Source of the DNA: Aurelia coerulea
Taxonomy: Eukaryota; Cnidaria; Scyphozoa; Semaeostomeae; Ulmaridae
Reading direction: 5' to 3'
NCBI GenBank assembly: GCA_039566865.1
Contig: CM076957.1
Location: 10,921,896-10,985,895 of the forward strand
Length of the DNA stretch: 64,000 bases
Within the stretch, counting starts at the first letter, position 1. Each line of letters opens with the position of its first letter. This document shows, in pieces, positions 54,425 through 64,000 of this stretch. Below the pieces are notes generated by a model. The model was given only the letters and a program-made list of their open reading frames with translations. It was not told where the DNA came from and ran no database searches. The translations under genes were made by a program, and so were the position numbers.

Positions 54425-55889
54425 ACATTGAACAATGAACTTAACCATTTTCACGAAGGGGCATTGCGAATAACTTACACAGGTATGAGATCAAATTTGA
54501 TACAGGGTTACTGAGAGACAATTCGGTTGCACTCCACACCAGGAATTTACAATTGCTAATGACTGAAGTCTTTAAGACAAAATTGAACCTTAATCCTAGC
54601 TTTTAAATTGAACCTTAATCCTAGCTAATTGAGCCTTAAAGACATTTATTGTCGAGAAACAGATTTCTTATGGGTTAAGAGGCTGCCATAACATATCATT
54701 GCAACAAGCACGCACTACGTTTATAGTTTAGAGAATATCGTTCTTTGGGTGTAGGTTATGGCAGGAACTTCCCAATGACCTAAAACAGTCAGATACTCTC
54801 TCCAGCTTCAAAAGGAAAATTAAAACCTGGAGGACAAGGAATTGTAGACTATGCAGACCTTTCGTGGCACAGGTTGGGTTGAGTTCTGGAACAGATAATT
54901 TGTGTTGCTTTATTATCAATAGCACAAAAGAAAAAGAAGAAAAACATTAGAAAAATGTGTTGAATATTGTAAAAATCTGTACATACATTTGGTACCTAAT
55001 TATCTTCTATTATTGTATTTTATTTTAATTTTTTTTTACTTTGTTAGTTAGAAGGCATGAATTAGATTTTATTATAGCTATTTGTATGTTTGCCTACTGT
55101 AAATAAATCGATAATAATAATAATTTACAATATGCATGTCTGCCTAGTTTTTTGTTCTGTCATGATGACCTCATTGATAGTTACAATTAGCATAGTTAAA
55201 TTTGACAGCAAGTAACTATAGCTAAGACAAGACAGTGGGCTACAACGTATCCAATCAAAGACTGGGATAAAACAAATTGTTGAACGATCGCAAACCGGAA
55301 TTTTGGGGTGATCTTTCATTTGCCACCAACTTCTCACATCCAAGAGTATCATCAGTTTCTTCATTTTCTATGTTGATTTTAAAATTCTACTACATACAAT
55401 AAGTTGAAAATAATTATAAGATCAACGCAAAAGAAAAATTACGACTAAATCTGATTAACTAAAGAAGTAACAACAATGCAAATTACACAAGCAGGTATAG
55501 CACCCCCATCGGCATTTAAATTTTCGACAACTTCTACGCACTGTCGGCATTTTCATAACCTGCACCTCCAGATTTGTTTGCTGTATTGTCATCTCAGTGA
55601 ACTTGAATTAAACTTGTTCATAAGAATTTTATCATTTCGCTCACTGTCGGCACTCTGACAGTATTTGCCCCTTAACATTTCTTGCCTGGCGTCATCTCTG
55701 TAAACAAGGACATAGATTTTGCAAGACAAAAACAGCACCAGACGCCGGCAATCGACACCGGAACCCAAAGCAACCAGCCATCACCAGTCATCCCAAATTA
55801 CAGCGCCAACCAAAGACAACCAATGCCATTGCCCCACAAAACCTGCCCAAACAAAACAAAACAAAAGGAGTGTATTGTTATATAGATAC

Positions 55890-56105
55890 CTTTGCAAGTT
55901 GTCTGCGGTGTCTCTGTGTGTCATATCTTATTTCAGGTAAAGATTCTCTGTCTGATAGCTCCTCCTCTGCAGTGGTTGCACTGCTAGTGCTATATCGCCT
56001 TCGTCGTTCTGCAGATCCAGGATGACTTCTAGGTCGTCGGCCATTACGTGATGGTGGCAGAAGTAATGGAACAATATCTTCATCACCCTTCTTCGCACGC
56101 TCATT
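55890..56105 (-). CDS. ERICH3: ERICH3 exon upstream of DUF4590 (probable)
   Basis: A 216-bp exon (72 codons), phase 0 at both ends: acceptor CTCTGTTTTGCAG, donor GCAAAG|GTATCT. The product is basic then mixed: NERAKKGDEDIVPLLLPPSR, RRPRSHPGSAERRRRYSTSS, TAEEELSDRESLPEIRYDTQ, RHRRQLAK. Composition, orientation, phase and position suit the Arg/Pro/Ser-rich region between the N-terminal helix and DUF4590 of ERICH3, but residue-level similarity is weak. It could belong to another minus-strand gene. Confidence 0.65.
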
Positions 56106-57203
56106 CTGCAAAACAGAGAAAGGTAGAACAGAATATGAATATGTTAGCTCAAGATTTACTGTTATCACAATCATACACCAATATTAAGTCAATGCCTCTC
56201 TCCTATAAATCTGTCTCAAACACTGTTCATTTATTTTGACATAGCGCGGCTAATTACCAATTGCCATAATGGCCTCTTATTTGCTACGTTCATTTTTTGC
56301 GCATGCGTCAGATTTCGCAAAATTACTACAGAGACAAACTACTATAAAATCAACTGTGAAAACAAGCGTTTTGAAGTTGGTTTAAGAATAACAGGGGGTT
56401 AAGCAAAATAAACAAAGTTATGACACAAGGACAAACAAAGTCAAATTAGTAGGACGCTCCGGAGGAGCGTGGTATTCATCAGTCGCTATAAAGATTGTTC
56501 CACCTTCTTTTGCCACTATCACCCTTCCGGTCTCTCAAGATCTTATTCGATCATTCTTATCCACGTTAACTTTTGTGCACCCTTTGGTTTCTTGACATGT
56601 CTCTGGGCCTCTCTCAATGCAATTCTTGCAGGCCAGGCCACATTATTTCAATCTTCTTTCTTTAAAATACAATTAGACTGATTACAAGTCGTAGTTTCAC
56701 TCCTCTGCCATAGTTATCAATCTGGAGAATCATACAAACAAATATTTTCATGTTATTTCTGGGCATAATTCGTGTAACATGTGAAATTTTGAAAGCTATA
56801 TCTTTTTTGTAGCGCTCCTCAAAAATTCTTGAACATAGGCCAATTTTCGAAGGAATAATATTCGATGTATCGCCGATCCCTGATGAGATTTTAACCCAAT
56901 GCAGAAAAAGAAATGTAGATTTGGGCCTCCAGAATCAATTCGTGGTAAAACCAGCTCTGTATCTTTATTAGTCGAATATCCATATTTATTTTCGTGAAAG
57001 TACTCGAAAAGTTGTCTCGAAAACTAAATTTTCAGTCATGTGACCGGAATACGACGATATCATTGGCTTATAAGTATGAAATTGGAGGTTTTGCGGGATT
57101 CCCTGTGCCCCATTGAAAGATTTGACTTGTTTACTTGCAGCAATTAGGTCATGCAGAGTCGAAACAGCGGTTATTAATATTCGTAAAATTGTTTTATCTG
57201 TAT
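56106..57203 (-). other. Upstream intron or flank, no recognised feature
   Basis: A short palindrome ACGCTCCGGAGGAGCGT lies at about 56453-56469. Otherwise no gene or repeat end was recognised. The first ERICH3 coding exon, expected to begin with a conserved helical segment, was not found up to 64000. Confidence 0.6.
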
Positions 57204-58026
57204 TTATCTATTGCTTATTGCAGCAATTGAGGTCACTATGATACGATGTAGTTCAGCCAGACAAATGTCATGCACTCTCTGATCACCAGCACTCCACAAA
57301 AGACCCCTTTCACAATGACAAAGAATCCCAAAGTAACTCTGCACGAGAAATCTCTCTGCTATCGAAAGGACTTCGTTTGGACTTCGTCCTCCTTGATTCA
57401 AAAAGAGCTGCTCGTAACAATTCTTATAGGTTGTTTGGCATATATTTCAAGAGTCTCAAGAGCACGTGAGATTTCCCTTGAAAGAACGTAGCCTGGCTGG
57501 AAGCCTGGTCTCCCCATAGCAAATTGTCATCAATCAGGACACTAATTCAGATACTTAGTTTCATGAACAAGGTCGATATCGTCCCCATTAACTTGAAAGC
57601 AAGAGTTGATTTCGGGCGTTTTTGTTCACCTGCTCTATCTTTGTGTTCATCTGCTGCTGCAACAATGGTCTGATCCACCTTTCTTAAAAAAGTGTAATCA
57701 ATTAGTACCTGATTTCTTTGCCCGGACCAAGCTGAATCCTTGTGGCATATGATACAGCGAGCTGCGAAGGGCATATGTGTTTCTATTCAACAGTATACCT
57801 ACCTAGCACCTAGCAGCTCTGCTGTCCCGTGTTCCGTACTAGCCCATCTTTTTATCCAACTACTATTAAGTACTTTTACTTGATACGAATTACGAAATAT
57901 ACTTCTTGATATTTGCTTTGTTGTTCCGCTGGAAAAAACCTTGATGCCTTCAAAATGTACGAGACACGAAGTAATCTTGAGCTTAGAAGGATCATTTGCT
58001 GATTCAGCTTCGTCTTCATCCGCCAC
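57204..58026 (-). pseudogene. Probable LINE relic, unresolved
   Basis: The minus strand has several medium-length frames: 58026-57799 (ADEDEAESANDPSKLKITS...), 57774-57547, and 57401-57204 (NQGGRSPNEVLSIAERF..., CHCERGLLWSAGDQRVHD). Between 57600 and 57490 the pieces VNGDDIDLVHETKYL and SVLIDDNLLWGD match the usual RT thumb pattern, followed by SREISRALETLEIYAK. This points to a decayed non-LTR RT. The outer frames were not recognised and could hold unrelated sequence. Confidence 0.45.
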
Positions 58027-58482
58027 TTTTCAACAATAAAAGCGTTGCCATGGAATTTGGTCGTTGCTACGCCTGGGAGACAATTGTCAGACCACCAAAT
58101 ACAGTCTGGAAAATGAATCGTTCGGTGGTACGTAAAATTAAAACAGGCCAGGAAGCTTTTGCAGAATAGCGCTATTGGCCTAAGTTTGAGGTGGAGATGG
58201 CAGTGGAGAAAGACAGCTTAGCCGTCAATTTCTTGTTATTGAGCAAGCTATCAGCTTGGGGCCACTTAGATTAAGAACGAGTTTATGTTCACGAATGGAA
58301 GACTGAAGAAGCTGGCTAGTTTCCCGATTTGGACAACGGAAAATAAAGCTACATCTTACAGCCCACGGCCTATATAATCCTGCAACCATTTCTCAAGGCA
58401 GACAAGTTGCGCATTGACAACAGCGTCAATCTCTTCAATCTTATCGGAAATGAAGGAGATCGCAGTATCGTCGGATTGAATA
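58027..58482. other. No recognised feature
   Basis: Mixed-composition sequence between the LINE relic and the next MITE. Confidence 0.5.
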
Positions 58483-58973
58483 CCACATGAGTCAAAAAAA
58501 GTATATACGTTTGACGGGCTGTGGAATTAGAAGTATGTAGCCGATATTCAAAACTAAAATTTTAATCTATCAGTTAATGGTTAACGTATGAAAATTGTGC
58601 TTGGTAAAATCACTCATCTTTAAAATCAAAAAATTAGAAAAATGCCCGTAAGGGGTTTGTATGGGAATCGAGAATTCCACTTTCCATTCTGGCCCACGAC
58701 CTATTTGGCATTGAAATTGAAATTCAGTTAAACAGTCAGTTTCAGAAATAGAATTTTGATTTCAATAGCACAAAATCATGGATCAGGATGGAAGGTGCAA
58801 TTCTCGATTCCCATACATGCATTTTTATAATGTTTGGGTCTGAAAGAAGAGCGATTCTACAAAACAAAATTATTCATCTAAGTTAACCCATGTCTCATGA
58901 TTAGCATCTTAGTTTTGAATATCGGTCACATTCCACAGCCCGTCAAACGTGTAAACTTTTTTGACTCACCCGG
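58483..58973. mobile_element. MITE derived from the mariner-like element type
   Basis: A 491-bp element flanked by TA (58481-58482 and 58974-58975), tips CCACATGAGTCAAAAAAAG and ...TTTTTTGACTCACCCGG. The arms (GTTTGACGGGCTGTGGAAT, CCGATATTCAAAACTAAAA) are diverged versions of the TIRs at 24642-25306. Non-coding, fold-back shaped. Confidence 0.85.
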
Positions 58974-59602
58974 TAGTCGTGCGTTCCTTTCTTCACGTGA
59001 AAGGAAGATAATTTATATGAAGCAAAAATAAGAGAAGTCCAAGGCAAGATCCTTGTGGTACTCTGTATCCATTTTTGCTGTATCTGATGTGACACTGTTG
59101 ACTTTGCTGAACTGACTGCGATTGTGGAGACAAGAACTAAAATATTGTTATTCCAGATATATGTTCAAGATTATTGTTAGATAAAATCTGCTCCATTGTT
59201 CTCAAACTACAAGTGACGAATAAAAATGGTTCATCTCAAATTCCTTCAAAAACAACCCACAAATCCTTGATCAATTTTGCTAGCAACTTAGCCCCACACA
59301 GCAGTGAGTTATTGTGATCAAGTTTTATCTGGCAAAATTATCGTTCTAACACCTGAAAAGGGTTGCAGTATGATTGCATACATTTGGGACCGCCATTTAG
59401 CCTTTCTTTATCTATTTTTATGATTATGATTATGTGTGTGTGTGTGTGTGTGTGTGTGTATGCGTGCGTGTGTAGTTTTGTTTTGATTCGAATATTTACA
59501 GGTAGCTAACAATATATACACTATTCAATAATATATACAAGTAAACTAATCTAAATAGAAATTACATAACTAATAATAAAAAATAAATTTTTTTCTTACC
59601 TT
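58974..59602. other. AT-rich flank with a (TG)n microsatellite
   Basis: (TG)n at 59433-59475. No gene recognised. Confidence 0.7.
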
Positions 59603-62600
59603 CCGGGTGCGCCAAAATAAACTATGCACTTTTGGCAGGCTACGATAAATCGTACACAAGACCGATTTTGAAGATTTATGACTTGATCTTTAGCAGAAGG
59701 CCTGAATTAGATTCTAGGATTTTTTGCAAATTTTTCTGTTTTCAGTTTTTAGAGCTACAAGCGAGTTTCTTAAAATTGTTGTTTTCGAAAACAGTGAAAA
59801 CGATCAAAAAACGTCGATCAAGCTTTCCAGACATGAATGGACAAAGAGAAAACTTGTTCGTGGTGATTTGGGATTTAGACATCGACTAATTGTAAGATGC
59901 TGTGCGAGAGTTCGTGCTATCTTGTGAGAAATGTAATAATATTTTCAAGAATATAAAGAAATGTCTTTTCTTTTGTAATGTCATTGAATGTATGCTTTGC
60001 TGCAGGCTGTGTTCCTGTACCTAGGGGGTTAAAAAACAAGCGAGGACGAGTCATGGGGCCAGCAAGATGCAGTTTTGTTACATTTTTGATTTTGTGACGG
60101 CTTTTGGGGCGGCACTTTATTGCAACTACTACAGAATTTCGCAACAAGCCAATACACTGTGATCCAGCTCTTTAGAAATCGTGGAATTAATCCCAAAAAA
60201 TGAAAATACGAGTATACACTATTTAAGGGTTTCATCATGGCGAAGAGACATTGAGCTATTCGATAAAACAAAAATTTCTTAAATCCGTCTTATAAATCCA
60301 GAGATATGATTTTTTAAAGTTTGACTAAATTGCGAACTGTTGTTTACATTGCAATTTCCAGCCTTTTGTTTGTTGTATCGTTGAAAACCCAGAAATTCAA
60401 GTTCTTGTATCTCTTCAATAAATGCACCGATTTTTTGAAACTTTTTTTTGTCTTACAGATAAACACCTAAGCTATCTAAAAATACAAAGCTTTTTTTTAA
60501 ATCTCAAGTTGGTATGTCAATATTTGTCAAAATGGCGTATGACCTTTTTAAGCACGAAAACCAGGCAAATTATCAACATTCCGTCTGTTATAGTGAAAAC
60601 AAAAAATCTAGCTAAATCTAACTCTTCGAAAAAAATATTAAAATTGAATATGATGTCTTGAGAGAATTTCTGCCAAAGGATTCGTACAGCTTCGTGCAGG
60701 AAAAAAAGTTATCACACATTTGGTATGGTAGGTCCTTTTCAGTTTGTGTTTGGTTATGGTCGTACTCACTGAAACCTTGACGACCAACTGTTGATAAAGA
60801 TCTTGTTCTGGTAAAACATTTTCATGCTTCTTGTCTGTCGACTCGGTTTTTATCTTTATCTTGATTCCATAGTCAATGAAAATGTTAACTGACTGTCTTC
60901 AAGGGCTTCGATATGGTAGGGAAGAGGCGTCAATAGTCCGGATATGCTTGTGGCGACTTTTATTGGAACATAACTACTGCCTATACATTCCCCTATCACT
61001 ACTTTTCCATTCACTTATTCGCCTTAAATGCCTCTTTGTTTAAGGCAAGGCAACTTTACCTCGTTATTTCAAAATATATATTCAACTTTTAAACTTTGAT
61101 AGTACGCATAGAGAGTGTCTACAGCTCACCATACTATATATGGGATGCAGGGAGTGCTCAAATTACAGGATGACGCAACTCTACATAAACTGATATGAAA
61201 CTGCAAAACAATAAACAAAATTTTTCTCGTAACTATGACTGACCCAAGCCAAGCCTGTATGTTTCACATGCCTCATTGAGAAGCAGAATTTTTCTATGTT
61301 AATTTCCAAGTCAGTTCCTACCACAAAATAAAACAATGACTGTTAAAACACAAAACTGCTGGCCTGTAGTCTTTAAACCATTCCAATAGCTATGTGTCAC
61401 AAAATCAATCACGTTTATCACAACGAATGGCGAGCTTTATGATTTCATAGTTAAAAATGGTGATTTAAAGGATAAAAGTACGAAGTAGAACACGAAATAT
61501 ACTGGGAAATTTAAGGATCTAGCTGATAAACTGATAGAGGAAAGGGGGGCTGAAGGAAGACGCATATAAAATTCAATTAGTACTCCAAAAATTGTATCAA
61601 GTTAAAGTCAAGGATGAAGCCTGGCGTGTAAAAGAAAGAGTGTTCAGTGATGAAGTAGATGAACGAGTTAAAAAACGTAGCCGACCAAGATGAGGCAGTC
61701 AATTATCATTAAAGTGAGGTGATCGATACACTAAACCGAGAAGAGGCCTTATCAAGGACATGTACAATGAGAATTAGATTATCGACCAAAAACTAAATAC
61801 TCTAGAGACACAAGCTTTACTCAAGTAAAGCTAAGATAGTTGAAAGTAGTTTGCATAAACACTGTTTGTATGCGGAACAGTTCAATCATGTACAAAGCCA
61901 AAAATCATTGCCAAAAAATCAACGTTAAACCAAAAGGGCCTATCATACCAAATGTGTGATAACTTCTTTTCCTGTACGAAGCTGTACGAATCCTTTGGTA
62001 GAAATTCTCTCAATACATCATATTCAATTGTGATATTTTTTTTGAAGAGTTAGATTTAGTTAGATCTTTTGTTTTCACTATAACAAACGGAATTTTTTGA
62101 TAATTTGCCTGGTTTTCGTGCTTAAAAAGGTCATACACCATTTTGACAAATATTGATATACGAACTTGAGATTTTGCAAATGACTTTGTATTTTTAGATA
62201 GCTTAGGTGTTTATCTGCAAAATGAAAAAAAGTTTCAAAAAATCGGTGCATTTGTTGAAGAGTTACGAGAACTTGAATGTATGGGTTTTCAACGATAACA
62301 CAAACAAAAGGCCGGAAATTGCAATGTAAACAACAGTTCGCAATTTAGTCAAACTTTAAAAAATCATATCTCTGGATTCATGAGTCGGATTTAAGAAATT
62401 TTTGTTTTATCGAATAGCTCAATGTCTCTTCACCATGATGAAACCCTCAAATAGTGTATACTCGTATTTTCATTTTTTGGGATTAATTCCCTGTCTGGAT
62501 CACAGTGCAATATTTGAAATAACACTCGCGCAGAAAGTTTCCAAATCCCCAAATCACGCTGAAAACATTTTCTCTTTGTCCATTCATGATGAGTCTTTAG

Positions 62601-62824
62601 AAAAGTTGATCAACGTTTTGTTATCGTTTTCAGTGTTTTCGAAAACGAAAATTTTAAGAAACTCGCCTGTAGCTCTAAAAATTGAAAACGGAAAAATTTG
62701 CAAAAAATCTTAAAATCTAATTCAGGCTTTCTGCTAAAGATTAAGTGATATATCTTCAAAATCGGTCCAGTGTACGATTTATCGTGGCCTGCCAAAAGTG
62801 CATAGTTTATTTTGGCGCACCCGG
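59603..62824. mobile_element. Large fold-back family-C element (3.2 kb)
   Basis: Ends CCGGGTGCGCCAAAATAAAC and ...TTTTGGCGCACCCGG, with TA on the right (62825-62826) but TT on the left. The left arm 59603-60740 pairs with the right arm about 61935-62824; the right arm lacks roughly 250 bp present at about 59890-60170. The arms share TTTTATCGAATAGCTCAATG, TTCGTACAGCTTCGTG... and the family-C tips. The loop (60741-61934) has only short, stop-filled frames. Confidence 0.75.
60741..61934. other. Loop of the fold-back element, no intact gene
   Basis: About 1.2 kb of unique sequence. A plus-strand stretch near 61500-61720 has a Lys/Glu-rich, weakly coding look with stops. No transposase motif was recognised. 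Confidence 0.5.
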
Positions 62825-63086
62825 TATATAACTAAACTCTAAACTGGTTGGCACTTGCAGGCACTACATTTGCAATTCGGACCATCCCATTGTTTTATTA
62901 AAACCTTAAAACAATTTAGCACCAATGAGAGTGGATTGCCTCCAAATTTAATCAAGGATATCAGGTCTTTTTGAAGGATTTTGAGATCAAGCATCTTTAT
63001 AAAATTGCTTCTAATTTGAGAACGATATGACTAACTTTCACAAACTAAATTTTGAAAATAGTCTTAAATAACGGACTAATCATATC
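62825..63086. other. No recognised feature
   Basis: AT-rich spacer between two inverted-repeat structures. Confidence 0.6.
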
Positions 63087-63590
63087 AAACACACAAACGC
63101 AACAAACATCGAAATCTGTAGAAAGAAGACTGTTAACTGCTGTAAAAGAACAACAACCGAAATAAACATGTAACAAGAGAAAAACTGTTAAATCCTGCAA
63201 AAGAAAAACAGATTAATATTAAAACCTGAAAGGAAAGAAATTAGTTAGTAACTCAAGAGTAACAGTGCTAAAGACCAACGTGAATAACCAAAAACGCGTT
63301 TCGTCGCACTCTCATCAGTTCGGTTCGTGCGAAGAACAAATTAACAATAACCGAGCTGATGAGAGTGCGACAAAACGCGTTTTTGGTTATTCACGTTGGT
63401 CTTTACCAAAGTTACTGGTGAGTTACTAATTTATTTCTTTCCTTTCAGGTTTTAAGATTAATTCGTTTTTCTCTTGCAGGATTAACAGTTTTTTCTCTCG
63501 TTACATGTTTCTTTTGGTTCTTGTTCTTTTACAGGAGTTAACAGTCTTCTTTCTACAGATTTCGGTGTTTTGTTGCGTTTATGGGTTCAA
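63087..63590. repeat. Palindromic fold-back of about 500 bp
   Basis: The left arm (63087-63331) is matched by its inverted copy (about 63352-63590) with scattered differences; the loop is about 20 bp. The best-conserved inner part reads CCAACGTGAATAACCAAAAA, CGCGTTT and GCACTCTCATCAG on both strands. It has no coding capacity and no clear target duplication. Confidence 0.8.
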
Positions 63591-63888
63591 CATGATGAGT
63601 CCATTACTTAAGGCTATTTTCAAATCTTGTACCACGAACAATTTGCTTACATATTTTCAGCGGATGTACAGCAATGAACAGATCCATGATCTAAACTAAA
63701 TTTTCGGATCTAAGTTGATAAATCATCAAGATAGATTTATAATCCGTTTGTAAGAATCAGATGTCAGAGCTACAGGCTTCAAACCATCTAAACGCTTTCC
63801 TGGCTCACAGTCGGTGTAACCATGTCTGATGTAACCATGTCTGATTGATAATTAACAAAACTCGACAAAAAAATTAAGCTTAAAGTTA

Positions 63889-63978
63889 GCGGCAGATAGA
63901 ATCATATATCTATGGAACAAATTGTCTTGGTACCTTCACTCTTTGAACAAGTTCCACTTTGTACAGTTCATCTAGCCC
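63889..63978 (+). pseudogene. Tiny LINE RT C-terminal scrap
   Basis: Thirty codons ending at TAG, AADRIIYLWNKLSWYLHSLN then KFHFVQFI, fit the R-x-x-x-LWN-x-LP-like end of non-LTR RTs. Very short, so tentative. Confidence 0.35.
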
Positions 63979-64000
63979 CTTTCTCATTTCATATTGTCTC

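Larger units (their letters stand above)
52500..54950 (+). pseudogene. LINE family B reverse transcriptase, decayed
   Basis: Blocks in several frames: NNFPKELRTGEISSLFK, KNYRPI, then LTKAFDCLNHELLIAKL at 52950 (motif A, where Thr-Lys replaces Ser-Lys), QQGLVLGSLLFNIYLN, catalytic ICNYADDTTIYA (about 53190), MKLNEDKCHQMVFG. After the two insertions come EGALRITYTGM, RLWQELPNDLKQSDT and the Cys-containing end NCRLCRPF. Older than copy 1, judged by the number of frame breaks. Confidence 0.8.
52490..55120 (+). mobile_element. LINE family B copy 2, with two insertions
   Basis: Same 3' end as copy 1 (GTAAATAAATCGATAATAATAA). It holds a short LINE-like insert (53567-53858) and a MULE-type MITE (53900-54424). 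Confidence 0.8.
36007..55889 (-). other. ERICH3 intron (up to 19.9 kb; further exons could be hidden)
   Basis: Phase 0 on both sides, so exons 55890-56105 and 35884-36006 can join directly, though an undetected exon is possible. It carries most of the nested LINE, Gypsy and DNA-transposon insertions. Nothing recognised at 45871-46200 or 55121-55889. Confidence 0.6.

Overview
The window is animal nuclear DNA: AT-rich, without operons, with exons bounded by GT/AG splice sites and introns packed with transposable elements. The element mix (several LINE clades, a Ty3/Gypsy element of the cnidarian/marine-invertebrate style, a long-TIR mariner, TTAA-targeting transposons and many MITEs) fits a cnidarian or similar aquatic invertebrate; the sequence alone does not fix the species.

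Backbone: one host gene on the minus strand, ERICH3 (glutamate-rich protein 3, DUF4590 family). Ten exons can be placed from the 5' side at 56,105 down to position 1, where the gene runs off the window: 55890-56105, 35884-36006, 35074-35121, 32491-32650, 30797-30983, 22880-22964, 22176-22386, 17837-18267, 16661-16912 and 1-868. From 35884-36006 downward the reading phases join exactly. The DUF4590 core is in 32491-32650, 30797-30983 and 22880-22964, and the acidic tail follows. The first coding exon was not found, and the true 3' end lies left of position 1. About 2.6 kb of coding sequence is spread over 56 kb.

The introns are an archive of nested insertions. 1-16.6 kb: a Gypsy relic whose LTR was split by a LINE, itself split by another LINE 3' end; a LINE with one stop codon; three complete TTAA-flanked MITEs, one inside another transposon. 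19-30.6 kb: an almost intact LINE (526 codons or more), a 3.2-kb mariner-like element with about 665-bp inverted repeats and a frameshifted transposase, and a 250-bp tandem array. 31.5-34.8 kb: a family of TA-flanked MITEs, one split by a LINE fragment. 36-46 kb: a LINE split exactly at a TTAA by a 5.4-kb transposon of unclear coding content, then a LINE with a restriction-like endonuclease lying between TTA repeats. 46-55 kb: a LINE split by a Gypsy element with an intact 1166-codon pol, and another LINE split by a MULE-type MITE with a 9-bp target duplication. 58-64 kb: MITEs and two large fold-back structures.

No tRNA, rRNA, CRISPR or bacterial-type feature was seen. Apart from ERICH3, every recognisable coding segment belongs to a mobile element. 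Sequence comparisons are by eye; alignments and family assignments were not computed.
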